A stretch of 33,746 nucleotides of DNA from Pseudomonadota bacterium (GTDB lineage Bacteria; Pseudomonadota; Alphaproteobacteria; Rhizobiales; Hyphomicrobiaceae): NCBI GenBank assembly GCA_023416575.1, contig JAEZHL010000310.1, positions 1 to 33,746 on the forward strand. Reading direction: 5' to 3'. The position numbers and the translations under genes were made by a program. Numbering within the stretch: the stretch's first letter is position 1; each line of letters opens with the position of its first letter. The notes under the pieces are model-generated. The model was not told the origin of the DNA. It did not search any database and saw nothing but the letters and a program-made list of their open reading frames with translations. Shown in pieces: positions 14,168 to 22,349 of this stretch.

Positions 14168-14737
14168 ATGCCCGATCGAGACAGGGCCATCGCAATCGCG
14201 AGTTTTGGCGAGCTGAAGGACCGCGCGCGGGCAGAGGCGGAAATCGCGGCCATCTTCTTCGAGACCAGCGGAACACAACGGTTCGAGAGTGACACGACAC
14301 GTGACGCCTATCGCGCGCGCTGGCTGGGGCGCTACCTCGCCTGGTTTCCCGACGAGGCGTTCGTTGCTCTGACGGATGACGGGTCGGTCGTGGGCTATCT
14401 CGTGGGGTGCCTGGAAGACCCGGCGCACGACGCGCGCTTCGCCGACATTCCTTATTTCGCCGCCTTCGCGGCTCTGACCGCTGGATATCCGGCTCACCTG
14501 CACATCAATCTGACCGCCCGTTATCGCGGGCAGGGCATCGGCGCGCGGCTGATCGAGCGGTTCGCGGAGCACGCAGAGCGCGCGGGTACACCAGGGGTGC
14601 ACGTCGTGACGGGCGAGGGTGCTCGCAACAACAGGTTCTATCTGGCCTGCGGGTTCCGGCTGCTGCAGACTGCGGACTGGAACGGCAAGCGGATCGCATT
14701 TTTCGGCCGTGACATGCCAAAAACCACAAGCCCGTGA
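14168..14737 (+). CDS. GNAT-family N-acetyltransferase
   Basis: This 189-residue protein carries the acetyl-CoA-binding motif A of GNAT enzymes as RYRGQGIGARLIERFAEHA (about residues 117-135), preceded by the strand HLHINLTA. The C-terminal NNRFYLACGFRLLQT is the motif B region. The long N-terminal part and the AHLHINLTARYRGQG arrangement resemble GNATs that occur near glycoside hydrolases, but the substrate is unknown. The ATG at 14168 is used because GGAGGAG lies ten bases upstream. It is followed on the same strand by the GMC oxidoreductase 71 bp later, without a clear terminator. Confidence 0.88.
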   Translation: MPDRDRAIAIASFGELKDRARAEAEIAAIFFETSGTQRFESDTTRDAYRARWLGRYLAWFPDEAFVALTDDGSVVGYLVGCLEDPAHDARFADIPYFAAFAALTAGYPAHLHINLTARYRGQGIGARLIERFAEHAERAGTPGVHVVTGEGARNNRFYLACGFRLLQTADWNGKRIAFFGRDMPKTTSP

Positions 14738-14808
14738 GATGCTTCGCCCGTGGGCTCCGGATTAGTATAAATCACTGCCACTTACTGTCTCGGGGAGCGA
14801 TACCTGCC

Positions 14809-16434
14809 ATGTCCGGTTCGATCGGAGAATTCGACTACATCATCGTCGGTGCGGGCTCGGCAGGCTGCGTTCTGGCCAACAGGCTGTCAGCGGATCCGGA
14901 TGTACGGGTCCTGCTCATCGAGGCCGGCGGCAACGACGACTATGTGTGGATCCATATTCCCGTCGGATACCTCTATTGCTTCGGCAACCCGAGGGTCGAC
15001 TGGGGGTTCGAGACGGCGAGTGAGCCGGGGCTCAACGGGCGCAAGCTGCAGTACCCTCGCGGCAAGGTGCTCGGCGGCTGCTCCGCCATCAACGGCATGA
15101 TTTACATGCGCGGGCAGGCGCGCGACTACGACCACTGGCGCCAGCTCGGCAATACCGGCTGGGCCTGGGACGATGTGCTGCCGTTCTTTCTGAAGCACCA
15201 GGACCAATGGGCGATGGAGCCCGAGGAGTTCGACGGCCGCCACGCCCGCGGTGGGGAGTGGCGGGTCGAGCAGCCGCGCGTCCGCTGGCAGATCCTCGAC
15301 GCTTGGGCGGAGGCTGCCGAACAGGCCGGCATCCCGCGCACGCGCGACTTCAACGGTGGCAACAACGAGGGCTCGGGCTATTTCCACGTCAACCAGCGCA
15401 AGGGGCTGCGCTGGAGCTCGGCGAAGGGCTTCCTCCGGCCCGCGATGGCGCGGCCGAATTTCACGCTGCACACGCATGCGATGGTCGAGCGCCTGACCAT
15501 CGAGGGGCAGCGGGTGACCGGCCTTTCATTCCGCAAGAAGGGTGCCGGGGTCCAGACTGTCACGGCGCGGCGCGAGGTCATCCTCGCTGCAGGCGCCATC
15601 GGGTCGCCGCATATCCTCCAGCTCTCCGGGATCGGGCCGGGAGAGGTGCTGAAGGCGGCCGGCGTCGAGGTGCGCCACGAGCTGGAGGGCGTCGGTGAGA
15701 ACCTGCAGGATCACCTGCAGGTCCGTTGCGCCTTCAAGGTGTCGGGGGTTCCGACGCTGAACGAGCGCTCGCAGCGGATCTGGCAAAAGGCGGGCATCGC
15801 GCTCGAGTATGCCTTGTGGCGGACGGGCCCGATGACCATGGCGCCGTCCCAGCTCGGATGCTTCGCCCGCTCGGACGAGACCCGCGAGACGCCGAACCTG
15901 CAGTATCATATCCAGCCGCTCACATTGCCGAAATTCGGCGAGCCGCTCGACCCGTTTCCGGCCTTCACCGCCAGCGTCTGCAATCTGCGGCCGACGAGCC
16001 GCGGCCACGTGCGGCTCACGACGCCGCGTCCGGAGAGCCCGCCGGAGATCAGGCCGAACTACCTTGCTACCGACGAGGACCGCCGCGTTGCCGCCGACGC
16101 CATCCGCCTGACGCGTCGGATCGCGCGCCAACCGGCTCTCGCCCGCTACAAAGCGGAAGAATTCAAACCCGGTCCTGCAATCGCTTCCGACGAAGAGTTG
16201 GCAAAGGCCGCTGGCGACATCGCCACCACGATCTTCCACCCGGTCGGGACTGCCCGCATGGGCGTCGACGGGAATGCCGTGGTAGATCCCAGGCTCAGGG
16301 TGCGCGGCCTGGAAGGGTTGCGCGTTGCCGATGCCTCGGTGATGCCCACCATCACCTCGGGCAATACCGCAGCGCCGACGATGATGATCGCCGAGAAGGG
16401 AGCGAGCATGATCGTGGAGGATTGGCGCGGGTAG
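14809..16434 (+). CDS. GMC-family FAD-dependent oxidoreductase (choline/alcohol dehydrogenase type)
   Basis: This flavoprotein oxidises an alcohol to an aldehyde. The 541 residues show the FAD dinucleotide motif GAGSAGCVLANRLS (14-27), GMC signature 1 PRGKVLGGCSAINGMIYMRG (83-102), signature 2 GAIGSPHILQLSGIG, the active-site histidine H477 (FHPVGTARMG) and N519 (SGNTAAPTMM). It is of the choline-dehydrogenase-like type, which includes dehydrogenases for aliphatic and polyethylene-glycol-like alcohols. No betaine aldehyde dehydrogenase or BetI is nearby, so a choline role is not supported. The ATG at 14809 starts just before the conserved FDYIIVGAG; the frame extends upstream to 14734 without similarity. 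A -10-like TATAAA lies about 40 bp upstream. Confidence 0.93.
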   Translation: MSGSIGEFDYIIVGAGSAGCVLANRLSADPDVRVLLIEAGGNDDYVWIHIPVGYLYCFGNPRVDWGFETASEPGLNGRKLQYPRGKVLGGCSAINGMIYMRGQARDYDHWRQLGNTGWAWDDVLPFFLKHQDQWAMEPEEFDGRHARGGEWRVEQPRVRWQILDAWAEAAEQAGIPRTRDFNGGNNEGSGYFHVNQRKGLRWSSAKGFLRPAMARPNFTLHTHAMVERLTIEGQRVTGLSFRKKGAGVQTVTARREVILAAGAIGSPHILQLSGIGPGEVLKAAGVEVRHELEGVGENLQDHLQVRCAFKVSGVPTLNERSQRIWQKAGIALEYALWRTGPMTMAPSQLGCFARSDETRETPNLQYHIQPLTLPKFGEPLDPFPAFTASVCNLRPTSRGHVRLTTPRPESPPEIRPNYLATDEDRRVAADAIRLTRRIARQPALARYKAEEFKPGPAIASDEELAKAAGDIATTIFHPVGTARMGVDGNAVVDPRLRVRGLEGLRVADASVMPTITSGNTAAPTMMIAEKGASMIVEDWRG

Positions 16435-16606
16435 TTTCGCCGTTGCTCAACCGGCAGACAATTCGTGCTTCGTAAAATGGCAAACCCCGTCGTTGCGCCC
16501 GCCTAAAGGCTCGGGCATACTTGCCTAATCCGTTGGCGAGACCGGATATCGGGCAACTCAAGACCCGATTGGTTGCGCAGGTTTGCTTCAAATCCCGGGA
16601 GGGATC

Positions 16607-17386
16607 ATGGCTCAATCGTCTGTCGCGGCCACGCACGCGGCAAACCCTGACGTACCCGCCGTCGAGCTTGTCGGTGTCAATAAATGGTTCGGCGAGTTCC
16701 ATGTTCTGCGTGACATCAATCTATCGGTCGCCCAGGGCGAAAAAATCGTCATCTGCGGCCCATCGGGTTCCGGAAAGTCGACGTTGATCCGGTGCATCAA
16801 CCGCCTGGAGGAGCACCAGCAGGGCAAGATCATCGTCGACGGCATCGAGCTGACGAACGATCTCCGGAACATCGACAAGATCCGCTCTGAAGTCGGCATG
16901 GTGTTTCAGAGCTTCAATCTTTTTCCTCACCTCACCATTCTCGATAATCTCTGCCTCGCTCCGGTGTGGGTAAAGAAAATGCCGCGCGCGGAAGCTGAGC
17001 GCACGGCCATGATGTACCTCGAGCGGGTGAAGATCCCGGAGCAGGCGCACAAGTATCCGGGCCAGCTTTCCGGCGGCCAGCAGCAGCGCGTGGCCATCGC
17101 ACGGGCCTTGTGCATGAATCCGCGCATCATGCTGTTCGACGAGCCGACCTCGGCCCTCGACCCCGAGATGATCAAGGAAGTGCTTGACGTCATGATCGAG
17201 CTCGCAGGCTCGGGCATGACGATGCTGTGTGTGACGCACGAGATGGGATTTGCGCGCTCGGTCGCTGATCGCATCATCTTCATGGATCGCGGCGAAATCG
17301 TCGAGCAGGGCGCGCCACTTTCATTTTTCAACGATCCAAAGTCGGAACGGACGAAACTTTTCCTCTCGCAGATCCTGAATCACTAG
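16607..17386 (+). CDS. aapP: Amino-acid ABC transporter ATP-binding protein (AapP-like)
   Basis: This is the cytoplasmic ATPase of a polar amino-acid uptake transporter. The 259 residues have Walker A GPSGSGKST (51-59), the Q-loop VFQSFNLFPHLT (99-110), the signature LSGGQQQRVAIARAL (154-168), Walker B IMLFDEPTSALD (174-185) and H211 (VTHEMGFAR). The motif wording is that of the GlnQ/AapP group. The ATG has GGAGGG five bases upstream. It lies first, before the binding protein and two permeases; in rhizobial aapJQMP operons the ATPase is last. A 113-bp gap separates it from aapJ. Confidence 0.92.
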   Translation: MAQSSVAATHAANPDVPAVELVGVNKWFGEFHVLRDINLSVAQGEKIVICGPSGSGKSTLIRCINRLEEHQQGKIIVDGIELTNDLRNIDKIRSEVGMVFQSFNLFPHLTILDNLCLAPVWVKKMPRAEAERTAMMYLERVKIPEQAHKYPGQLSGGQQQRVAIARALCMNPRIMLFDEPTSALDPEMIKEVLDVMIELAGSGMTMLCVTHEMGFARSVADRIIFMDRGEIVEQGAPLSFFNDPKSERTKLFLSQILNH

Positions 17387-17398
17387 CCGGTCGCTTAA

Positions 17399-17426
17399 TT
17401 GACAGGCGAGATCGGGCTTCGAAACT
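17399..17426 (+). promoter_or_regulatory. Candidate internal promoter before aapJ
   Basis: A perfect TTGACA (17399-17404) lies in the aapP-aapJ gap, with a weak -10-like GAAACT after 16 bases. It could give the binding protein its own promoter. The -10 match is poor, so this is tentative. Confidence 0.3.
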
Positions 17427-17499
17427 ACCCTACAACCGGTGAAAGCCGGGACGGCAAGTCGTCAAGCTATTGTGGACATACAAAGTGGGAGAATGCGGA

Positions 17500-18522
17500 A
17501 TGAAACATCTCGTGAAATTGGGACTGGCTTCGGCGCTGGCGGTCAGCTTCAGCGGAGCCGCATTGGCGCAGGGAAAGACGCTCGATGCAGTGAAGCAGCG
17601 CGGCGCCCTCAATTGCGGTGTTAACGTTGGACTGCCCGGCTTCTCCCAGCCTGACGACAAGGGCAATTGGACCGGTCTCGACGTCGACTACTGCAAGGCG
17701 ATCGCGGCCGCGGTGCTCGGCGACCCGAACAAGGTCAAGTATGTGCCGACGACGGCGAAGGAGCGGTTCACGGCCCTGCAGTCGGGCGAGGTGGACGTGC
17801 TGAACCGCAATACGACCTGGTCGCTCGCGCGTGACAGCTCGCTGGGCCTGAGCTTCGCCGGCGTCAACTACTACGACGGCCAGGGCTTCATGGTGAAGAA
17901 GTCGCTGGGTGTGAAGTCGGCGAGCGAGTTGAACGGTGCAACCGTCTGTGTACAGACGGGCACGACGACCGAGCTCAACCTTGCCGATTACTTCCGCACC
18001 AACAAGATGGAATACAAGCCGGTCGTCTTCGAGAAGGCCGCGGAAATCCTGCAGGCTTATCAGGCCGGGCGCTGCGACGTGTTCACGACCGACGCTTCGG
18101 GTCTCTACGCCGAGCGGCTGCAGATGCAGAATCCGGATGAGCACATGGTGCTGCCGGAGATCATCTCCAAGGAGCCGCTTGGACCGTCCGTCCGCCAGGG
18201 TGACAGCCAGTGGTTCACGATCGTGAAGTGGGTTCACTTCGCGCTGCTCAACGCCGAGGAGGGCGGCGTGACGCAGGCTAACGTTGACGAGATGAAGTCG
18301 TCGACCAATCCGGACATCCGCCGTCTCCTGGGTGTTGAGGGTGAGTTCGGCAAGGGCCTCGGTCTCGACAACGATTGGGCCGTGAAGGTGATCAAGGCGG
18401 TCGGCAACTACGGCGAGATCTTTGACCGTAACGTCGGCGCAGGCTCGCGCATCAAGATCGAGCGCGGGCAAAACGCGCTCTGGACCAAAGGCGGGCTGCA
18501 ATACGCCCCGCCGGTTCGATAA
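17500..18522 (+). CDS. aapJ: General L-amino-acid ABC transporter substrate-binding protein (AapJ-like)
   Basis: This periplasmic binding protein captures amino acids for the AapQM permease. The 340 residues begin with a classical signal peptide cut after ALA-Q (about residue 23). The mature protein has the family 3 solute-binding fold with GALNCGVNVGLPGFSQPDDKG, the motif GLDVDYCKAIAAAVLG, the ligand-pocket region AKERFTALQSGEVDVLNRNTTWSL and VCVQTGTTTELN. Its wording matches AapJ/BztA rather than narrower His or Gln binders, so a broad polar amino-acid range is inferred. The ATG at 17500 has GGGAG upstream and excludes a 10-residue extension. A strong stem-loop follows the stop. Confidence 0.94.
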   Translation: MKHLVKLGLASALAVSFSGAALAQGKTLDAVKQRGALNCGVNVGLPGFSQPDDKGNWTGLDVDYCKAIAAAVLGDPNKVKYVPTTAKERFTALQSGEVDVLNRNTTWSLARDSSLGLSFAGVNYYDGQGFMVKKSLGVKSASELNGATVCVQTGTTTELNLADYFRTNKMEYKPVVFEKAAEILQAYQAGRCDVFTTDASGLYAERLQMQNPDEHMVLPEIISKEPLGPSVRQGDSQWFTIVKWVHFALLNAEEGGVTQANVDEMKSSTNPDIRRLLGVEGEFGKGLGLDNDWAVKVIKAVGNYGEIFDRNVGAGSRIKIERGQNALWTKGGLQYAPPVR

Positions 18523-18538
18523 GCGGGAAAGTGATCAT

Positions 18539-18564
18539 GCGCCGGCCGAGACATCGGCCGGCGC
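18539..18564 (+). other. Strong intercistronic stem-loop after aapJ
   Basis: GCGCCGGCCGA pairs perfectly with TCGGCCGGCGC around GACA, 16 bp after the aapJ stop. No T-tract follows, so it is more likely an mRNA-stabilising or partial-termination element than a full terminator. This would raise binding-protein mRNA over the permeases. Confidence 0.6.
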
Positions 18565-18607
18565 GGTCGCTTGAGCCGTATTTGCGCTGTGCCAATCGAG
18601 GAATGAA

Positions 18608-19804
18608 ATGGCTGTAACGACCCATAACCGGTCCACGGAAACGGCCATTCAGCCGAGCCTCCTCTATCGCTCCGAGGTCAGGCAGGTCATCTATCAGGTG
18701 CTGCTGATCTCGGGCCTTCTGTTTGCGGGATGGTGGGTCGTCAACAACGTTGCCGACAATCTCCAGCGCCAGAACATCGCTTCAGGCTTCGGTTTCCTCG
18801 ACCGCACGTCCGGCTTCGATATCTCCCAGTCGCTGATCTCCTACTCGAACGTCTCCAGCTACGGTCGCGCCTTCTGGGTGGGGCTGCTGAACACGCTCCT
18901 CGTCGCTTCCGTTGGCATCGTGTTCGCAACGCTCCTCGGCTTCCTCATCGGCATCGCCCGGCTATCATCGAACTGGCTGATCGCCAAGCTTGCCGCCGTC
19001 TATATCGAAATCGTCCGCAATGTGCCGCTATTGCTGCAGCTGCTGTTCTGGTATTTCGCCGTTCTCAAGAGCCTGCCCCCACCGAGGCAAAGCGTTGCGA
19101 TCCCCGGTGGCGGCTTTCTCAACGTGCGTGGCCTTTATGTTCCCGCGCCTGTCTTTGATCCTGGCTTCGGCATTGTCGTCGCGGCATTCCTCGTCGGAAT
19201 AGCGGCATCGATCGCGGTCTATATCTGGGCAAGACGACGCCAGATGCGGACTGGCCGCCAGTTTCCACTTCTGTGGTCGAGCCTCGCCCTGATCCTCGGA
19301 TTGCCCCTGCTGGTGCATCTGGTGCTCGGCGCGCCGCTGCACTGGGAGTACCCCGTGCTGAGGGGGTTCAACTTCCAGGGCGGCATCGTCATGCAGCCGG
19401 AGTTCGTGGCGCTGCTGCTCGGGCTGTCGCTCTACACGGCGAGCTTCATCGCCGAGATCGTTCGCGCCGGCATACTCGGCGTGCCCAAGGGCCAGAAAGA
19501 GGCCGCCAAGGCGCTGGGCCTTTCCAATGGCCAGATGCTGCGGCTCGTCGTGATCCCGCAAGCCGCGCGGATCATCATCCCGCCGCTGACCAGCCAGTAT
19601 CTCAATCTGACGAAGAACTCGTCGTTGGCAGTGGCGATCGGCTATCCGGATTTCGTCAGCGTCTTCACCGGCACGGTGCTGAACCAGACGGGGCAGGCGG
19701 TCGAGGTCATTCTGATGACCATGGGCGTCTTCCTCACGATCAGCCTTTTCACGTCAGCGTTCATGAACTGGTTCAATCAGCGCATGGCGTTGATCGAGAG
19801 ATAG
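18608..19804 (+). CDS. aapQ: Amino-acid ABC transporter permease (AapQ-like)
   Basis: This inner-membrane permease has 398 residues. A long N-terminal part precedes the HisM-type core: a first membrane helix (about 28-48), a periplasmic loop with the AapQ-typical FGFLDRTSGFDISQSLI, several further helices, and the cytoplasmic EAA loop QKEAAKALGLSNGQMLRLVVIPQA (about 295-320), which contacts the ATPase. The long loop with a Pro-rich start (LPPPRQSVAIPGG) is also typical of AapQ/BztB. The ATG has GAGGA upstream. It pairs with AapM to make the heterodimeric channel. Confidence 0.93.
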   Translation: MAVTTHNRSTETAIQPSLLYRSEVRQVIYQVLLISGLLFAGWWVVNNVADNLQRQNIASGFGFLDRTSGFDISQSLISYSNVSSYGRAFWVGLLNTLLVASVGIVFATLLGFLIGIARLSSNWLIAKLAAVYIEIVRNVPLLLQLLFWYFAVLKSLPPPRQSVAIPGGGFLNVRGLYVPAPVFDPGFGIVVAAFLVGIAASIAVYIWARRRQMRTGRQFPLLWSSLALILGLPLLVHLVLGAPLHWEYPVLRGFNFQGGIVMQPEFVALLLGLSLYTASFIAEIVRAGILGVPKGQKEAAKALGLSNGQMLRLVVIPQAARIIIPPLTSQYLNLTKNSSLAVAIGYPDFVSVFTGTVLNQTGQAVEVILMTMGVFLTISLFTSAFMNWFNQRMALIER

Positions 19805-19817
19805 GAGGGAGGCTGCC

Positions 19818-20936
19818 ATGTCGGATATCGCCGCTGAGACCACCCTCACCACGATGCGCCCGCCGCCACGCTCCACTACCGGCCCGGTGGCCTGGGTTCG
19901 GGAGAACCTGTTCTCGAGCGTCAGCAACACCGTTCTGACGCTGCTGGGGCTCTATCTCGCCTACGTCGCGATCTCAGGCGTGCTGAACTGGGCCGTGTTC
20001 AACGCCACCTGGTCGGGCGGGAACGGCGCCGATTGTACGCGAGAGACCGCCGGCGCCTGCTGGCCGTTCGTGCAGGCGAAGTTCAGTCAGTTCATGTACG
20101 GGCGCTATCCCGAGGCGGAGCGCTGGCGGGTCGACCTCACCTACGTTCTGGCCATTGCCGGTCTCGCGCCGCTGATGATCCCTTGGGTCCGCGGCAAGCT
20201 TTATCTGACCATCTACATGCTGGCGGTGTTCCCGATCCTGGCCTTCTTGCTGCTCTACGGCGGGCTCGGCCTCGAGGTCGTGCCGACGGAGCGCTGGGGA
20301 GGCCTGCTGGTCACGCTGGTGGTGGCGAGTGTCGGCATCGCCGGTGCCTTCCCGCTCGGCATCCTGTTGGCGCTCGGACGCCGTTCCAACATGCCCATTG
20401 TCCGCTGGGTGAGCGTCGGCTTTATCGAGTTCGTCCGCGGCGTGCCACTCATCACGGTGCTGTTCATGGCATCGGTCATGCTGCCGCTGTTCCTGCCGGC
20501 GGGCTGGACGATCGACAAATTACTGCGCGCCCTCATCATGGTGGCGTTGTTCTCGGCCGCCTATCTCGCCGAGGTCATCCGCGGTGGCCTGCAGGCGATC
20601 CCGCGGGGGCAGTACGAGGCGGCTGATGCGCTTGGCCTCACCTATCCGCAGAAGATGGGTCTCATCATCCTGCCGCAGGCGCTGAAGCTCGTGATCCCAG
20701 GCATCGTCAACACCTTCATCGGGCTGTTCAAGGATACCAGCCTTGTGCTGATCATCGGCATCTTCGACCTCCTGGGCATCGTGCAGCAGAACATGAGCGA
20801 CGCCAACTGGTTCTCGCCAACGACGCCGATGACCGGCTACGTCTTCGCCGGTGTCGTGTTCTGGATCTTCTGCTTCGGCATGTCCCGCTACTCGATGTTC
20901 GTCGAGAGGCGGCTCGCGGCGGGCGAACGAAGGTAA
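19818..20936 (+). CDS. aapM: Amino-acid ABC transporter permease (AapM-like)
   Basis: This second inner-membrane permease has 372 residues. Its N-terminal region is AapM-like (TTGPVAWVRENLFSS, then a helix and a periplasmic loop with three cysteine-containing segments around CTRETAGACWPF). The core of hydrophobic helices follows. The EAA loop is GQYEAADALGLTYPQKMGLIILPQA (about 263-287). The start ATG has GGAGGGAGG upstream and lies 13 bp after aapQ, so the two permeases are co-translated. It ends the operon. The downstream hairpin at 20967-21003 may be its 3' end. Confidence 0.93.
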   Translation: MSDIAAETTLTTMRPPPRSTTGPVAWVRENLFSSVSNTVLTLLGLYLAYVAISGVLNWAVFNATWSGGNGADCTRETAGACWPFVQAKFSQFMYGRYPEAERWRVDLTYVLAIAGLAPLMIPWVRGKLYLTIYMLAVFPILAFLLLYGGLGLEVVPTERWGGLLVTLVVASVGIAGAFPLGILLALGRRSNMPIVRWVSVGFIEFVRGVPLITVLFMASVMLPLFLPAGWTIDKLLRALIMVALFSAAYLAEVIRGGLQAIPRGQYEAADALGLTYPQKMGLIILPQALKLVIPGIVNTFIGLFKDTSLVLIIGIFDLLGIVQQNMSDANWFSPTTPMTGYVFAGVVFWIFCFGMSRYSMFVERRLAAGERR

Positions 20937-20966
20937 GCGGCACACTGCCCCGACGCGCGCACGATT

Positions 20967-21003
20967 GCGGGATGGCCCTGAACAGGCAGGATTGCCATCC
21001 CGC
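20967..21003 (+). other. Stem-loop downstream of aapM
   Basis: GCGGGATGGC (20967-20976) pairs perfectly with GCCATCCCGC (20994-21003) around a 17-base loop, 30 bp after aapM. It lacks a T-tract. It may mark the 3' end of the operon mRNA, with Rho-dependent or processed ends. Confidence 0.4.
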
Positions 21004-21082
21004 CAATCAAGGAGTGTCGCACGGGGGCCGGGCAGGGGTTGGCAAAGGGTCCGCGGCGCTTCAGGTCAGCCGCGAACTCTCC

Positions 21083-22192
21083 TCAAATCAGGCGCGCCAC
21101 GTAGTCGCCGATCGCGAGAGAGGCGGTCAGTCCCGGACTCTCGATACCGAACAGCATGACGAGACCCGGGTGCCCGTGCTGTGCCTCGGCATGGAAGGCG
21201 AAATCCGGCACCGGCTCGCTTTCCCGGTAGAGCTTGGGACGGATGCCGGTGTAATCGGGATGCAGTCGATCGGCCTCGAGCCCCGGGTAATAGCTGCGGA
21301 TGAAGTCCAGGAACTTGGCCAGCTTTTCCGGCTCGAAGCTGTAGTCGATCTCGGGAATCCAAGCGATATCGGGTCCGAACTTGCAGCGCCCGGACAGATC
21401 GACCGTCGCGTGCAGGCCGAGCCAAGCGCCCTGCGGCATCGGATAGATGTGACGCTTGAATGGAGAGCGCCCGCTCAGGGCATAGTACTGACCTTTGGCA
21501 TAGTACGTCGGCGGCGGACGATAGCCGAAGGGATAGGCCATCGTCTCCGCGAGGCGGGAAGCATGAAGACCGGCTGCGAGGACGAGCTTGCGGCACGTGA
21601 TGGACGTTTGCGGTTCGTCAGGGCCACCAATCGCCAGGGAGAAAGTCCCCGGGCCGTCGGATGAGATGCTGGCCACCCGGCTGCTCAGCACGATCTGGGC
21701 GCCGTTGGCTTCGGCGTGACCTTGCAGCGCCAGCATCAGGGCATGGGTGTCGATGATGCCGGTGGAGGGGGACAGCAGCGCTGCCACGCAGCTCACCTCC
21801 GGTTCGAGCCGCCGGGCCTCTGCGGCCGAGAGCTCGACGAGGTCCTCGACGCCGTTTCGGATGGCCGTTTCGGCGATGGCCCTCAGCTTCGGAAGCTGAT
21901 CTTCATCCGTGGCGACGAGCAGCTTCTCGCACCGGCTGTATCCGACCCCGTTTTCCGCGCAGAACTGGTAAAGCTGCCTCTTGCCTTCGACGCAAAGCCG
22001 AGCCCTGAGACTGCCCGGTGGATAGTAGATCCCGGCGTGGATGACCTCGCTGTTGCGGGAGCTCGTTTCGGAGCCGATCAGATCGTGCTGCTCGAGAACC
22101 ATCACCTCCTGGCCGGCTGCGGCCAGAGAGCGGGCTATGGCGAGGCCCACGACGCCTGCGCCGACAACAATCGTCTCAACGTCTGTGGTCAC
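21083..22192 (-). CDS. FAD-dependent oxidoreductase, L-2-hydroxyglutarate oxidase-like
   Basis: This is a DAO-fold flavoprotein of the LhgO/L2HGDH group, which oxidises L-2-hydroxy acids. An N-terminal FAD motif GAGVVGLAIARSLA is followed by SSRNSEVIHAGIYYPPGSLRARLC, a hallmark block of the group. Later blocks are YYAKGQYYALSGRSPFKRHIYPMP and the C-terminal LFGIESPGLTASLAIGDYVA. It has about 369 residues. Two GTG starts are possible. The one at 22192 is preferred because AGAGG lies eleven bases upstream, whereas it lies only two bases from the GTG at 22201; the difference is three residues. The exact substrate is not proven. It is convergent with the aap operon and divergent from the SbcD-like gene. 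Confidence 0.88.
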   Translation of the reverse strand: MTTDVETIVVGAGVVGLAIARSLAAAGQEVMVLEQHDLIGSETSSRNSEVIHAGIYYPPGSLRARLCVEGKRQLYQFCAENGVGYSRCEKLLVATDEDQLPKLRAIAETAIRNGVEDLVELSAAEARRLEPEVSCVAALLSPSTGIIDTHALMLALQGHAEANGAQIVLSSRVASISSDGPGTFSLAIGGPDEPQTSITCRKLVLAAGLHASRLAETMAYPFGYRPPPTYYAKGQYYALSGRSPFKRHIYPMPQGAWLGLHATVDLSGRCKFGPDIAWIPEIDYSFEPEKLAKFLDFIRSYYPGLEADRLHPDYTGIRPKLYRESEPVPDFAFHAEAQHGHPGLVMLFGIESPGLTASLAIGDYVARLI

Positions 22193-22314
22193 GCGATCCA
22201 CGGCCTCTGAAATGCCTTTGTTGCCGAGTCATGAGACAACGGCGTCTCCGGCGCAACTGCGACTCGGTTATCCCCAGGGGAAGGTCTTGTTCGCCAGCGT
22301 CATGACTTCGGCCA

Positions 22315-22343
22315 TTGTCATTGGAACGAAATAGGAACATTAT
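22315..22343 (+). promoter_or_regulatory. Predicted promoter with LexA (SOS) box before the SbcDC-like operon
   Basis: TTGTCA (22315-22320) is followed after 17 bases by CATTAT (22338-22343), a 4/6 match to -10. Within the spacer and reaching the -10 lies GAAC-GAAATAG-GAAC (22324-22338). This is the alphaproteobacterial LexA operator GTTC-N7-GTTC read on the other strand. LexA bound here would block RNA polymerase. The start codon at 22350 is only 6 bp from the -10, so the mRNA may be leaderless or nearly so. Confidence 0.65.
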
Positions 22344-22349
22344 CCGGCA

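Noticed and set aside
14003..14602. Upstream extension of the 68-residue protein frame to 268 codons
   Set aside because: The extra part runs antisense through the GNAT gene and lacks sense; the internal ATG has a proper ribosome binding site.
16521..16549. Promoter TTGCCT-N17-GGATAT before aapP
   Set aside because: The -10 match is only two of six; too weak to list as a feature.
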